The notes beneath the pieces were generated by a model. The model was not told the DNA's origin. It did not search any database and saw nothing but the letters and a program-made list of their open reading frames with translations. The position numbers were made by a program, and so were the translations under genes. Source: Candidatus Bathyarchaeota archaeon (lineage in GTDB: Archaea > Thermoproteota > Bathyarchaeia > Bathyarchaeales > SOJC01). Taken from it: DNA of 64,000 nucleotides. The stretch's first letter is position 1. Every line of letters starts with the position of its first letter. Positions 39,091 to 46,476 of this stretch are shown piece by piece. The DNA lies in assembly GCA_029882535.1 (NCBI GenBank), contig JAOUKM010000002.1, positions 1-64,000 of the forward strand, given 5' to 3'.

Positions 39091-40089
39091 GGGGGGATGC
39101 ATGATGTAGCTGTGATCAATGTTACTCCTGCTGCTTCCGACGTTTACAAGGGTCGAATTCTCAACACCACGGTCACCGCCCTCAACCAAGGAACAGTGCC
39201 TGAAACCTTTAACGTCACCCTATACTACTCAGAAATCCGCGGTTGGCACTTAGTTGAGACAGATGGGCGTCTCGTGTGGTATTCCGATGTTGACGCCTCT
39301 GCAAACTTCCTTTTGCTAACTTCAGTCAACATACCTAGCGGTAATTCTGTGTTAGCTTTTGACACGAAATATGACATCGAATTCCTTTGGGATTTTGGCT
39401 TCGTTCAAGTATCTAGGGACGAAGGCATAACATGGGTCTCCTTAGAAAATGCATATACAACATACGACCACGAGTCTAGTGCCGACCAAGACATAATCAC
39501 AAACCTTCCAGGGCTCACTGGAACAAGTCCAAACTGGCCGGAATGGATGACAATGACGTTCAACCTAACAGACTACGCCGGAGAAACAGTATTGTTAGGA
39601 TTCCGCTACATGACTGACGCGGCAACCCTTGGAGAGGGTTGGTACATCGACAACATCAGAGTTAATGGCGATACCATCTCAGATCAAGATTTCGAACAAT
39701 CCAACCCGCTGCCCACTAATGCCATTCAAACACTAACCGTCACCAATCTAGCTCCTGACGGTCAAACGACTTTAATCTTCAGCTGGAACACAACGGGTAT
39801 ACTCAGCGGAAAATATGCCTTAAGCGCAACAGCTGACGCCGTCGCAGGCGAAGTAGACACATCTGATAACACTTATGTTAATAGTATAGTTGAAGTGAAG
39901 AGAAATCCTGATGTCAACGGAGATGGACTTGTAGACATTTACGATGTCGTCGCTGTTACTGGGATCTACGGTTGTCGGGAAGGAGAGGCTGGCTGGAACC
40001 CGAAAGCCGATGTGGTGCAAGATGGAGTAATCAACATCTATGATGTTGTTGCAGTTACAGGCCATTACGGCGAAACTATCCAATATTAG
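32779..40089 (+). CDS. giant PKD-repeat surface protein, C-terminal part with dockerin-like end
   Basis: This is the downstream part of the frame-broken giant gene (2436 residues as an open frame; its own ATG has no supporting start signal). It holds the end of repeat 20 and 24 more PKD repeats, giving 44 in the whole gene. After the repeats come a CARDB-like region (MHDVAVINVTPAASDVYKG), a jelly-roll-like segment around GEGWYIDNIRVNG as seen beside immune-inhibitor-type peptidases, and a second CARDB-like strand region. The C-terminus has two EF-hand-like dockerin repeats, VNGDGLVDIYDVVAVTGIYG and QDGVINIYDVVAVTGHYG. No membrane helix or sortase-type signal follows, so the dockerin-like module may attach the protein to a cohesin partner. 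Confidence 0.85.
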   Translation: MITMRSYVDDGTYTVTLTVTDDDGASISTSSTKTVLNRPPVPSFDESAETVYTGEIIAFNASDSYDPDGYIVSYFWDFGDETNTSGIIVEHAYANDGIYTVVLTVTDDDGTTDTATSTKTVLNRAPVASFAESAETVYTGEVITLNASGSYDPDGSIVSYFWDFGDGTNAAGVIVDHSYVDNGTYTVAVTVTDDDGVTDTTISTKTVLNMPPVALFTESAETVYTSEVIAFNASNSYDLDGLIVIYFWDFGDGTNATGTVVEHAYEEDGVYTVTLSVTDNDGAISSTSAIKTVLNKPPVASFTESAETVLTGEIITFDAFDSYDPDGTIVLYFWNFGDGTNTTGLTIGHSYADDGNYTIILTVTDNDGTTAIATAIKTVLNRSPVAIFTPSATAVYTSQIIHFDGSGSYDSDGVIAEYFWNFGDGENATGVVVEHTYADDGIYIVTLTVTDDDGAIGVATATIQVFNRIPIASFTESAETVYTSETITFNASLSYDPDGYIVSYFWDFGDGTNTSGIIVEHAYADDGIYTVTLTITDNDGATDTTTETKTVLNRPPVASFTESAETVLIDEVIRFNASNSYDPDGTIASYFWNFGDGTNATGVTTQHAYSSSGVYIVTLTVTDVDGAIATATGIKTVEVTPPVALFTESAETVQTEEIITFNASDSYDPDGTIVSYFWNFGDVTNATGVTTSHSYADNGNYTVTLTITDDDGATATATSTKTVLNRPPVALFTESAETVQTGEIIYFNASGSYDPDGYIISYFWDFGDSANATGVTVEYAYGESGTYIVTMTVTDDDGANNIVMATKHVGNTPPVASFTESAEIVYTGETISFDASDSNDPDGTIVSYFWGFGDGTNATGVTTSHSYADNGNYTVTLTITDDDGATATASAVKTVLNRAPIAKFTQSATLVYTGTPIYFNASDSYDRDGIIIEYFWNFGDGSNATGIVVGHAYTNDGNYTVTLTVTDDDGAMGMASGTTRVLNRAPIAIFTESVETVYTNEIIYFNASGSYDPDGYIISYFWNLGDGTNATGITIGHIYSENGNYTVTLTVTDNDGATGSTASTKVVLNRAPIASFTESVETIYTGESITFNASDSYDVDGTVIEYFWDFGDGTNATGVVVSHSYIDNGNFTVTLIVTDDDDATNSASAIKTVLNRAPVALFTESAESVHTEEIITFNASDSYDPDGTIVSYFWNFGDGTNATGMIVGHAHTEDGNYTVTLTVTDDDGAADNATSTKTVLNKPPVASFTESSETVYIGQPIIFNASDSYDLDGTIISYFWDFGDGTNATSIVVEHTYFINGTYTVTLTVSDDDDASDATSATKTILWNEQPVALFTESAETVYTDEIIYFNASDSYDSDGNIASYFWDFGDGSNATGVVAEHAYTEDGNYTLTLTVTDNKGATNTATATKAVLNKSPVASFTESAEIVYTSEVIDFNATDSYDPDGYIVEYFWDFGDGTNATGLTISHSYKDNGTYIVILTVTDDDDAYNSTTATKTALNSPPVAAFSESAETTYTSQPITFNASNSYDPDGYIASYFWDFGDGTNATGIVAEHAYSTSGNFTVMLNVTDNEGNFGVSTATKTILWNEPPVALFTESAETFYQGETIIFNASDSYDLDGTIVSYFWDFGDGSNATDMIVEHIYLDHGNYTVMLIVTDDIGATNTANATKTVLNKIPVVTFTESTEAVYTDEVITFNASASYDPDGFIVSYFWDFGDGMNAVGVIVEHAYAEDGSYTVTLTMTDDDGATNSASATKTVLNRSPVAIFSMSTETVYTGETITFNASDSYDPDGFIVIYFWDFGDGDTASGLIVNHAYSDNGRYVVALTVTDNDAAKDTATATFLVRNRSPIASFVESAETTFVGIPIEFDASSSYDSDGYVVSYFWDFGDGANATGIVAEHAYSVNGTFTVTLTVTDDSGALNSAQAVKTILENDLPIASFTESAETVYASEPIVFDASSSYDPDGSIVSYFWDFGDGTGATDIITSHSYVDNGNYTVTLMVLDDRGASGFTTTVKSVLNRPPIASFTESAETVYAGESISFDASSSYDPDGSIVSYFWDFGDEFTTSGVIVNHVYSTNGTFIVTLTVVDDDGASGLTQATKNLLPGGMHDVAVINVTPAASDVYKGRILNTTVTALNQGTVPETFNVTLYYSEIRGWHLVETDGRLVWYSDVDASANFLLLTSVNIPSGNSVLAFDTKYDIEFLWDFGFVQVSRDEGITWVSLENAYTTYDHESSADQDIITNLPGLTGTSPNWPEWMTMTFNLTDYAGETVLLGFRYMTDAATLGEGWYIDNIRVNGDTISDQDFEQSNPLPTNAIQTLTVTNLAPDGQTTLIFSWNTTGILSGKYALSATADAVAGEVDTSDNTYVNSIVEVKRNPDVNGDGLVDIYDVVAVTGIYGCREGEAGWNPKADVVQDGVINIYDVVAVTGHYGETIQY

Positions 40090-40507
40090 ACTCAATTCTG
40101 AGCGAATTCTATCCACCAATTCGCTTGAGACATTGATAGCTTCCAATATCGTACTGGAGATTCACACTTTCAAAAGCGCCTCGCTTATATAGTCAAATGA
40201 AACAAGATGTTTTTTGCCAATCATGGATTGCAAACATATCTATTATGCGCGCTCAAGCTGGCTGTGCCTACTGTTGATTCTGTGCTTCGTAGGGCTTCAC
40301 ATATTTTGGAATGGTATATTTGTCATTTCCCAAGCAGAATCTATTAAAAACCAACTTAGAACAAGGATAAGATAATTTCTTGAGTGAAAGAGAATTGATC
40401 TCTTATTTTTTTCAGTTATTTGCTCGGGCTAACAAACTCTTCCTTTTAGACGAGGGAAAGTTTCATTAAACGTGCTAATACTTGGATTCTAGGCTTATGG
40501 TGAATTT
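40090..40507. other. intergenic region between convergent genes
   Basis: Apart from the terminator-like hairpin at 40388-40412, I see no gene or structured element in this 418-bp gap. Confidence 0.4.
40388..40412 (+). terminator. hairpin followed by T7
   Basis: AAGAGA and TCTCTT pair around an ATTGA loop, followed by A and seven T. It reads as a plus-strand terminator about 300 bp after the giant PKD gene. Confidence 0.4.
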
Positions 40508-41767
40508 TCACCTAAAACTTATGTTAACATTTCTTTCTAAGATGTTATATATTGATCTCTCTAGCATTTTCTTTTGTTTTTTGGCCTTCTCCAGTAGTTG
40601 ATCATGCTCCTTTTTCGAAGCGTCAAGCTTAACAGTAGCCGTTTTTTTCCGTTTTCGCAATTCCTTAAGCCTCTCTCGCAATTGTTTAATCTTTCTCTGT
40701 GCCACTTGCGTTTCTTCTGAAGACAGTAGTTGCTGATTTAAAGAGAAAGCATGTGCACAATTTTGGTGTAGATCATCCAACGTATTCTCGTTTAGAATTG
40801 CGTTGATTTCCTCTCGCCCTTTTCTCAAACGGCTACTTTTCAGTTTAAGTTTTCCCTCATCCATCGCACGTTTTATCTTTTTCAGTATGCTTTTAAGTGT
40901 CGGGTAACCAGGCTCCTCAGTAGCGAAAGCGATAAACGGATCGTCCAAGTACTGGCTAAGCTTTTCTGCCTCTTCAGATTTAAGAGTGTACCCGGGACCT
41001 CTTGTCAAATTCGCAAACTTCAGAAAAGGTTTTCTAAAATGCCTAAAATCATAGTTCACCTGTTTCCTTAGCTGCTGAACCCTTCGGTTCATCTCAGCGA
41101 GATCGCCAAGTTCTACACTGTCCTTAATAGATTCGATGGTTTGTTCGTTTTCTTCTATCTTCTTCTGAAAAGATTGCATCTTCTCTTTAATTCCCGCCTT
41201 ACGCCCTTCAACTTTACTTAGTTCATTCAGTAACCTCATCGTTTCATCAGTCTCTAAAAACAGCTCTTCTACGACTCGTGCTTTTGAATAATCGCCTGAC
41301 AGAAAAACGCTTAACTCGGAGATTGAACCTGCCAGTCTGCTGAATGCGAAGTCAACTCTCTTTCGCGCTATAATAAACAGAGGTGAGATTCGGGGAAACC
41401 AAGCATTCCTTTCTCTCGCAATGGAAGAAAACATTTTCTCTAAATCTTTATGCAGCTTGTCTAATTTATTGAAAGACATTTCTTCTGGAAAAACAATTTT
41501 GTCGATCTGTTTTAGAAAATACTTGGAAAGTTTTTCCGTCACTTTAGCTTTGCGAACTGCCTTCCCACTTTCTATTCCTTTTTTTCCTTCTTCTGCCAAT
41601 TTTTCACAAATCTCACGGGCATCGTCTAGTCTCTCCTTGATTTTATCAACCAATTTCTTATGTTCTTCGTTAAGGGGCTGCAGAATGCTGGGTGTTTCTC
41701 TTTTAAGCCACGGCTTAAGTTCTTTGATTTGTATCTCAAGGTTTGTGGAAATTATTGTCACCTCCAT
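40508..41767 (-). CDS. long coiled-coil protein of unknown function
   Basis: The 419-residue protein is almost entirely charged helix. Coiled-coil stretches are clearest at about residues 45-120, 185-245 and 340-410, separated by a segment near 245-275 (FRKPFLKFANLTRGPGYTL) that could be a folded hinge. There is no signal peptide, membrane helix or ATPase motif. I do not recognise a family beyond similarity to archaeal coiled-coil proteins. An AT-rich box at 41785-41798 lies about 20-30 bp upstream of the ATG, suggesting a leaderless transcript. Other coiled-coil and membrane-linked genes lie nearby (42760, 50721). Confidence 0.75.
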   Translation of the reverse strand: MEVTIISTNLEIQIKELKPWLKRETPSILQPLNEEHKKLVDKIKERLDDAREICEKLAEEGKKGIESGKAVRKAKVTEKLSKYFLKQIDKIVFPEEMSFNKLDKLHKDLEKMFSSIARERNAWFPRISPLFIIARKRVDFAFSRLAGSISELSVFLSGDYSKARVVEELFLETDETMRLLNELSKVEGRKAGIKEKMQSFQKKIEENEQTIESIKDSVELGDLAEMNRRVQQLRKQVNYDFRHFRKPFLKFANLTRGPGYTLKSEEAEKLSQYLDDPFIAFATEEPGYPTLKSILKKIKRAMDEGKLKLKSSRLRKGREEINAILNENTLDDLHQNCAHAFSLNQQLLSSEETQVAQRKIKQLRERLKELRKRKKTATVKLDASKKEHDQLLEKAKKQKKMLERSIYNILERNVNISFR

Positions 41768-41784
41768 GTCTAGGGTGATGGAAC

Positions 41785-41798
41785 AATTTAAAAATAGG
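41785..41798 (-). promoter_or_regulatory. candidate TATA box
   Basis: Read on the minus strand the box is CTATTTTTAAATTG, about 18-31 bp upstream of the ATG at 41767. Confidence 0.4.
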
Positions 41799-41970
41799 CA
41801 AAGTTGCTATTTAGAGGTTCCCACAAAAAGGCACCTAAGGCATTGTTATTGAAGGCTATAGCAATCCTGTTTCTTACTCTCGGCAACCCAAAAGTTTACA
41901 ATCTAGGCAACAATTAAGGCTAAAATATCCGAAACCTCTTGCTTCTAAAGGAGCAAAGGAAAGTTGGATT

Positions 41971-42666
41971 ATGAAGAGAGTCTCAGAAATCCTTGCTAAT
42001 GTACGTATAGAAAACAGGAAAAACCTGTTGGAACCCGAAGCCAAGGCTATATGCCAAGAATATAACATTTCAGTCACAAGGTTTAAAGTGGCTAAAAAAG
42101 AGGGAGAAGTCGTCAAATTTGCTGAAGAAATCGGCTTTCCAGTTGTGCTTAAAATTGTTTCACTCGGCATTATCCACAAATCAGATGTAGGTGGTGTTAT
42201 GCTGAACTTGAAAACTGCTAATGAAGTAGAGCAAGCTTACAGAACGATTCTCACTAACGCGAAGAAACATCAGCCAAACGTAGAAATATCGGGGGTCCTT
42301 GTGCAAGAAATGGCTCCGCAGTCAACTGAAGTCATAGTGGGTGCTATCAAAGACGATCAGTTTGGGCCATCAGTAATGTTCGGTCTAGGCGGAATTTTTG
42401 TAGAAATTCTAAAAGACGTGGTCTTTCGCGTCGCCCCTGTGTCAAAGCAAGAAGCCGAGTTGATGATTACTGAGATAAAGGCTTATCCAGTTTTAAGGGG
42501 ATATCGGAACCAGCCGCCTCTCGATACCAACGCCATAGCAGATGTAATAGTTAACACGTCAAAACTTGTAATGGATTACCAAGAGATAAAGGAGTTAGAC
42601 TTAAACCCTGTGATGGTCTACGAAAAAGGAGCTAAAACGGTTGATGCAAGAATCATACTTGAATAA
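41971..42666 (+). CDS. acdB: ADP-forming acyl-CoA synthetase, beta subunit (ATP-grasp)
   Basis: The 231-residue protein is the ATP-grasp beta subunit that pairs with the alpha subunit to make ATP from acyl-CoA. Typical elements are EAKAICQEYNISVTRFKVA at the start, EEIGFPVVLKIVSLGIIHKSDVGGV near residue 50, QEMAPQSTEVIVGAIKDDQFGP near 112 and MFGLGGIFVEILKDVVFRVAP near 135. The length matches the small split beta subunit. The matching alpha-subunit gene is at 15749-17260, some 25 kb away, so the two must be expressed from separate promoters. An AAAGGAG site lies about 20 bp upstream, with GGAAAG nearer the start. Confidence 0.9.
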   Translation: MKRVSEILANVRIENRKNLLEPEAKAICQEYNISVTRFKVAKKEGEVVKFAEEIGFPVVLKIVSLGIIHKSDVGGVMLNLKTANEVEQAYRTILTNAKKHQPNVEISGVLVQEMAPQSTEVIVGAIKDDQFGPSVMFGLGGIFVEILKDVVFRVAPVSKQEAELMITEIKAYPVLRGYRNQPPLDTNAIADVIVNTSKLVMDYQEIKELDLNPVMVYEKGAKTVDARIILE

Positions 42667-42759
42667 AGTTGTTTTAAACTCGTCGAAAAGCGAAATTCTC
42701 TCAAAGCTTCAAATTCTATCAGCAATGCCTCTTTTCGAAGGTTAGACGGGGCAGAAAAA

Positions 42760-43623
42760 TTGTCTAACGAAATAACGCAAAAAATCAGAAAACTAAGCCA
42801 AGAACTCAAATCTCTTAGAGAGAAACGGGACTCTTTCAATAAAGAGGCGAAACAATGGGCTGAAAAAAGAGATACAATTCACAAACAAATTAAGGATTTG
42901 CGATTGGAAGCTACAAATATTAGAGAACGACGAGATGCAATGAATGCAAAAGTAAAAGATTTAAAGTCTCAAAGAGATCAAACGATAGCTCTTATAAAAG
43001 AGGAAATCGAAGAAACCAAGCAATTAAAGGAAAGGTTACGCCTTCTAACCGCAAAGAAACCAAAGCGAGCTGCAAACGCTATAAGAAGAGAAAAAGAAGA
43101 AATTGAATGGGAGATTCAAACAACCTCCTTAACACTTCAAGAAGAAAAACCCCTCATCGAAAAAGCAAATCAACTCGAAATCAAACTTAACATTTACCAA
43201 CAAATAAACGATGCAAAAGAAAAAATCACGGAGTTACAAAACGAAATAAAGATAATGGACGAAGAAGCGAGACTTTTCCACACACAACTTTCAGAACTAG
43301 CCCAACTAAGCCAAGAACACCACAATAAAATGATGGAAACCATAAATAAGGCAAAAACGTTACAAACCGAAGCAGACAACCATCATCAAATTTTCCTTCA
43401 AAATAAGCAAAAATCCCAGAAGATTCACGCAAAATATGCTGAAGTTGAAAAGAAAATTAAAGCACTAAAAAAAGATTTGGCAGAAACAGAAGAAAAAAGA
43501 AAAATGCTGCAGCAAGAAGAAACACGAAAGAAGTTAAAGGCAAAAGCGTTAAAGAAACTAAAACAAGGCGAAAAACTTACGTTAGAAGAATTCAGGCTCT
43601 TAGCGGGAGAAGAAACGACTTAA
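42760..43623 (+). CDS. archaeal coiled-coil protein (COG1340 type)
   Basis: The 287-residue protein is a continuous coiled coil rich in the repeated pattern EKRDxxNKxxKxxxEKRDxIHKQI, as in the archaeal COG1340 group (often mis-named as phosphoserine phosphatase). The only non-coil part is the last 25 residues, with KLKQGEKLTLEEFRLLAGEE. That resembles a small C-terminal helical motif seen at the end of these proteins. The role is unknown; a ribosome- or membrane-associated scaffold has been suggested for related proteins, but nothing here tests that. It starts at a TTG. It lies upstream of the DUF373 gene on the same strand. Confidence 0.8.
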   Translation: MSNEITQKIRKLSQELKSLREKRDSFNKEAKQWAEKRDTIHKQIKDLRLEATNIRERRDAMNAKVKDLKSQRDQTIALIKEEIEETKQLKERLRLLTAKKPKRAANAIRREKEEIEWEIQTTSLTLQEEKPLIEKANQLEIKLNIYQQINDAKEKITELQNEIKIMDEEARLFHTQLSELAQLSQEHHNKMMETINKAKTLQTEADNHHQIFLQNKQKSQKIHAKYAEVEKKIKALKKDLAETEEKRKMLQQEETRKKLKAKALKKLKQGEKLTLEEFRLLAGEETT

Positions 43624-43719
43624 TTTTCAAGTTAAATACTTATACTACACACGAAGTTTCTTATTAATAGAACATAAAGTTAAAGTTGCAACAGTCTGAA
43701 AGAAAAGTGGAAGCTTTCA

Positions 43720-44907
43720 ATGGCGTCAAAAGAAAAAGAAGAAAGGCTACTGATTTTATGCGTTGACCGAGATGGCGACATAGACGCTAAGACTGGAGAA
43801 AAAACTCCTATATTAAGCAGAGAGAGAAACCTCGATGCAGCAGTGTCTTTAGCCTTGAAAGACCCTGAAGAACCAGACGCTAACGCCATGTTTGAAGCTG
43901 TGAGAGTCTACGACCAACTTAAGAAACAAGGGCAACCTCACGAGAATTTCCAAATTGCTACAATCTCCGGCTCGCAGTTACTTGGTGTTGAAGCCGACAG
44001 GAAGCTGGTCAGAGAATTGAATGAAGTTTTAGAGACTTTTCCAGCTAACAGCGTAATACTTGTAACCGATGGCTACTCAGATGAGGCAGTTTTACCACTG
44101 ATTGAATCGAGAGTACCTGTCACATCCGTTCGGAGAATAATCATCAAACACAGTAAATCCATCGAAGAAACTGCGGCATTGTTCAGTAAATATCTGAAGA
44201 TGCTCACCGAAACCCCACGCTACTCAAGAATCGCCCTCGGAGTCCCTGGGCTCCTTCTAATAATATTAGTTGCAATGTATTTGGGTGCAGGTGCACTCTG
44301 GATATATTATACATGGATATTTTTTCTGATAGTTCTGGGAGCCATTCTTCTCGTAAAGGGATTTGGTATTGACAAAGCAACTATGCATTTCATTCGATGG
44401 ATTAGAGAATATGAACCACCTCCACTTCCCGTTCAAATTGCAGGTTTTGCTTTCGCTGCGGGAATCATCGCCGCCACTGTCGGAGTATTTCTAGGAATAA
44501 ACGGAGCAGCAGAATTGGTTGGCACACCACCAGCAAATCTGGAGCAATGGCTGGGTTTGCTGCCAAGTCTTACAGGTGAATTTATTGAACAAGGCATATA
44601 CCTAATAGTCATTGGCATTTGCGTCGTATTATCTGGAAGAACCATCCGTTGGTATTTTGAACGGGATATTCGGCTTCTACGCACCTTAGTCATCATCGTT
44701 GTGATTGCTTGGTCTTCACAAATATTTAGTCAAGTTTCATGCATTCTTATCGATCCTACGGTGGCATGGGCTGAACTTGTCTTCACCATATTCATTGGCA
44801 TATTGTTAGCCATCGCCACATCTCTCGTGGCTCTTGTAATAAACATAAAGTATGGTAGCTTCTTCAAGAAGAGGAAGAAGAAAGTTGAAGAATTTGAGCA
44901 AAGCTAG
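43720..44907 (+). CDS. DUF373 membrane protein
   Basis: The 395-residue protein has the DUF373 plan. A soluble N-terminal domain begins LLILCVDRDGDIDAKTGEKTP and includes the segment ILVTDGYSDEAVLPLIESR near residue 110. Six or seven membrane helices from about residue 165 to 380 follow, and then a basic tail (KKRKKKVEEFEQS). The family is widespread in archaea and its function is not known. The aspartates in the N-terminal segment suggest metal or nucleotide binding. Its end overlaps the open frame of the phosphorylase gene; they probably share a transcript. Confidence 0.88.
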   Translation: MASKEKEERLLILCVDRDGDIDAKTGEKTPILSRERNLDAAVSLALKDPEEPDANAMFEAVRVYDQLKKQGQPHENFQIATISGSQLLGVEADRKLVRELNEVLETFPANSVILVTDGYSDEAVLPLIESRVPVTSVRRIIIKHSKSIEETAALFSKYLKMLTETPRYSRIALGVPGLLLIILVAMYLGAGALWIYYTWIFFLIVLGAILLVKGFGIDKATMHFIRWIREYEPPPLPVQIAGFAFAAGIIAATVGVFLGINGAAELVGTPPANLEQWLGLLPSLTGEFIEQGIYLIVIGICVVLSGRTIRWYFERDIRLLRTLVIIVVIAWSSQIFSQVSCILIDPTVAWAELVFTIFIGILLAIATSLVALVINIKYGSFFKKRKKKVEEFEQS

Positions 44908-45673
44908 CGTAGCAGTTATTGGCGGTAGTGGCTTTGAGGGTTTTCTGAAAGAAGTTGAACATGTTCGAGTTGGAACTCCATACGGATTTCCCTCACCAGT
45001 TTCCATTCGAAAATTCGAGAGAAAAACTGTGGCTTTTCTTCCCCGCCACGGTTTAAATCATACAGTCCCCCCTCATCGCATAAATTATCGCGCTAACATC
45101 TTTGCTTTGCATATACTTGGAGTGAAGCGAGTTTTTGCGACTAATGCCGTAGGCGGCATCAATAGACGCTTAAAGCCAGGAGACTTTGTGGTTCCTCACG
45201 ATTTTGTGGATTTCACTAAGCATAGGAAAGGGACTTTTTATGACGATGCCCCTGTGACACATGTCGATATGTCTCAGCCGTATTGCTCCGAGATTCGCAG
45301 TGCTTTGATAGAGGCTGTGAAACATGTTGGAGAAAACGTTTGGGATAGGGCAGTTTTGGCCTGCACCGAAGGCCCACGATATGAAACGCCCGCAGAAGTT
45401 AAGATGCTTCGGAGTTTTGGATGCGATGTAGTAGGAATGACTGGCTTACCTGAAGCTGTTCTCGCGCGAGAGTTAGAGATGTGTTACGCTTCGCTTTGTT
45501 ATGTTTCTAATATGGCTGTTGGATTACAGAAATGTCAAACCGTCAGCGAACTTACTCGAATTGCAGAAAAAAAGAAGCTTATTATTGAGCAAGTTTTAAA
45601 AGAGGCAATTTCTTCTTTACCAAAGACGCATGGTTGCATTTGTGCTCGTGCCTTAGAGGACGCACAGCTTTGA
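44885..45673 (+). CDS. mtnP: S-methyl-5'-thioadenosine phosphorylase (PNP family)
   Basis: The enzyme cleaves methylthioadenosine with phosphate to adenine and methylthioribose-1-phosphate, salvaging purine and sulfur from SAM use. Features are the phosphate loop AVIGGSGFEGFLKEVEHVRV, RHGLNHTVPPHRINYRANIF near residue 55, FATNAVGGINRRLKPGDFVVP near 80, and CTEGPRYETPAEVKMLRSFG near 160. The substrate-site VVGMTGLPEAVLARELEMCY lies near 185. I place the start at a TTG at 44885, inside the end of the DUF373 gene; a TTG at 44894 or an upstream ATG at 44852 are alternatives. The related methylthioinosine enzyme cannot be excluded from motifs alone. Confidence 0.88.
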   Translation: MKNLSKASVAVIGGSGFEGFLKEVEHVRVGTPYGFPSPVSIRKFERKTVAFLPRHGLNHTVPPHRINYRANIFALHILGVKRVFATNAVGGINRRLKPGDFVVPHDFVDFTKHRKGTFYDDAPVTHVDMSQPYCSEIRSALIEAVKHVGENVWDRAVLACTEGPRYETPAEVKMLRSFGCDVVGMTGLPEAVLARELEMCYASLCYVSNMAVGLQKCQTVSELTRIAEKKKLIIEQVLKEAISSLPKTHGCICARALEDAQL

Positions 45674-45686
45674 GGTTTCGTCTATT

Positions 45687-46469
45687 ATGTTAAAAGGCTT
45701 GCTTTCGGCGATTGGTGCTTACAAGATTTACGAGCGATGGCTGTGGTACCAAGTTAAAGGCGGCAAGATGCCGGAGCATATTGCTATTATTTTGGATGGT
45801 AATAGGCGCTGGGCTTCTGAGCGATTGCTTGAGTCGTGGGTCGGTCATCAGTATGGAAGTGCACGAGTTAGTCAGCTGCTTGATTGGTGTTTGGATCTGG
45901 GAGTACGGTGCGTGACTTTATATTCGTTTTCTACTGAAAATTTTGCACGAGAGCCACAAGAGGTTGAAGAGATTTTTCGCATTGTTAAGGAGAAGTTGCA
46001 GGAGATTTTAACCGATGAGCGCATTCATAAGAATAAGGTTCGAGTGAAGATTATTGGACGAATTGAACTTTTACCTAAGAAACTGCAAGAACTGATTCGG
46101 GAAGCAGAGGAGGCTACGCAAACCTATGACAAGCAGTTTTTGACTGTGGCTTTAGCTTATGGAGGGCGAGCTGAGATAGTGGATGCCACTAAGAAGATTG
46201 CTGAGAAGGTAAAACAGGGAGAACTGCCTGTAGAGAAGATCGATGAAAAAGTGTTTGAGAAGTTTTTGTATACGGCTTATATGCCAAAGCCTGATCCCGA
46301 TTTGATCATTCGGACTAGTGGAGAGGAACGGTTGAGCGGATTTTTGCTGTGGCAGAGCGCCTACAGCGAGCTGTGCTTTTTGGATGCGTTTTGGCCTGAT
46401 TTTCGGCGAATTGATTTGTTGCGGGCAGTGAGAACTTATCAACAACGTAAACGCAGGTTTGGAAAGTAG
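45687..46469 (+). CDS. uppS: cis-prenyltransferase (undecaprenyl-diphosphate-synthase family)
   Basis: The 260-residue enzyme extends an allylic diphosphate with isopentenyl diphosphate in cis configuration. In archaea it makes the long polyprenyl lipid carrier for glycan transfer. The family signatures are complete: HIAIILDGNRRWASERL near residue 31 with the catalytic aspartate, VGHQYGSARV, TLYSFSTENFAREPQEVE near 84, and the C-terminal PDLIIRTSGEERLSGFLLWQ near 205. An N-terminal hydrophobic stretch could touch the membrane. It follows the phosphorylase gene by 13 bp, likely in one operon. Confidence 0.93.
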   Translation: MLKGLLSAIGAYKIYERWLWYQVKGGKMPEHIAIILDGNRRWASERLLESWVGHQYGSARVSQLLDWCLDLGVRCVTLYSFSTENFAREPQEVEEIFRIVKEKLQEILTDERIHKNKVRVKIIGRIELLPKKLQELIREAEEATQTYDKQFLTVALAYGGRAEIVDATKKIAEKVKQGELPVEKIDEKVFEKFLYTAYMPKPDPDLIIRTSGEERLSGFLLWQSAYSELCFLDAFWPDFRRIDLLRAVRTYQQRKRRFGK

Positions 46470-46476
46470 ACAATAT

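Noticed and set aside
40499-40512. Palindrome GGTGAATTTTCACC at the end of the coiled-coil gene
   Set aside because: The loop is too short, and it overlaps the stop codon region without a T-run; probably incidental.
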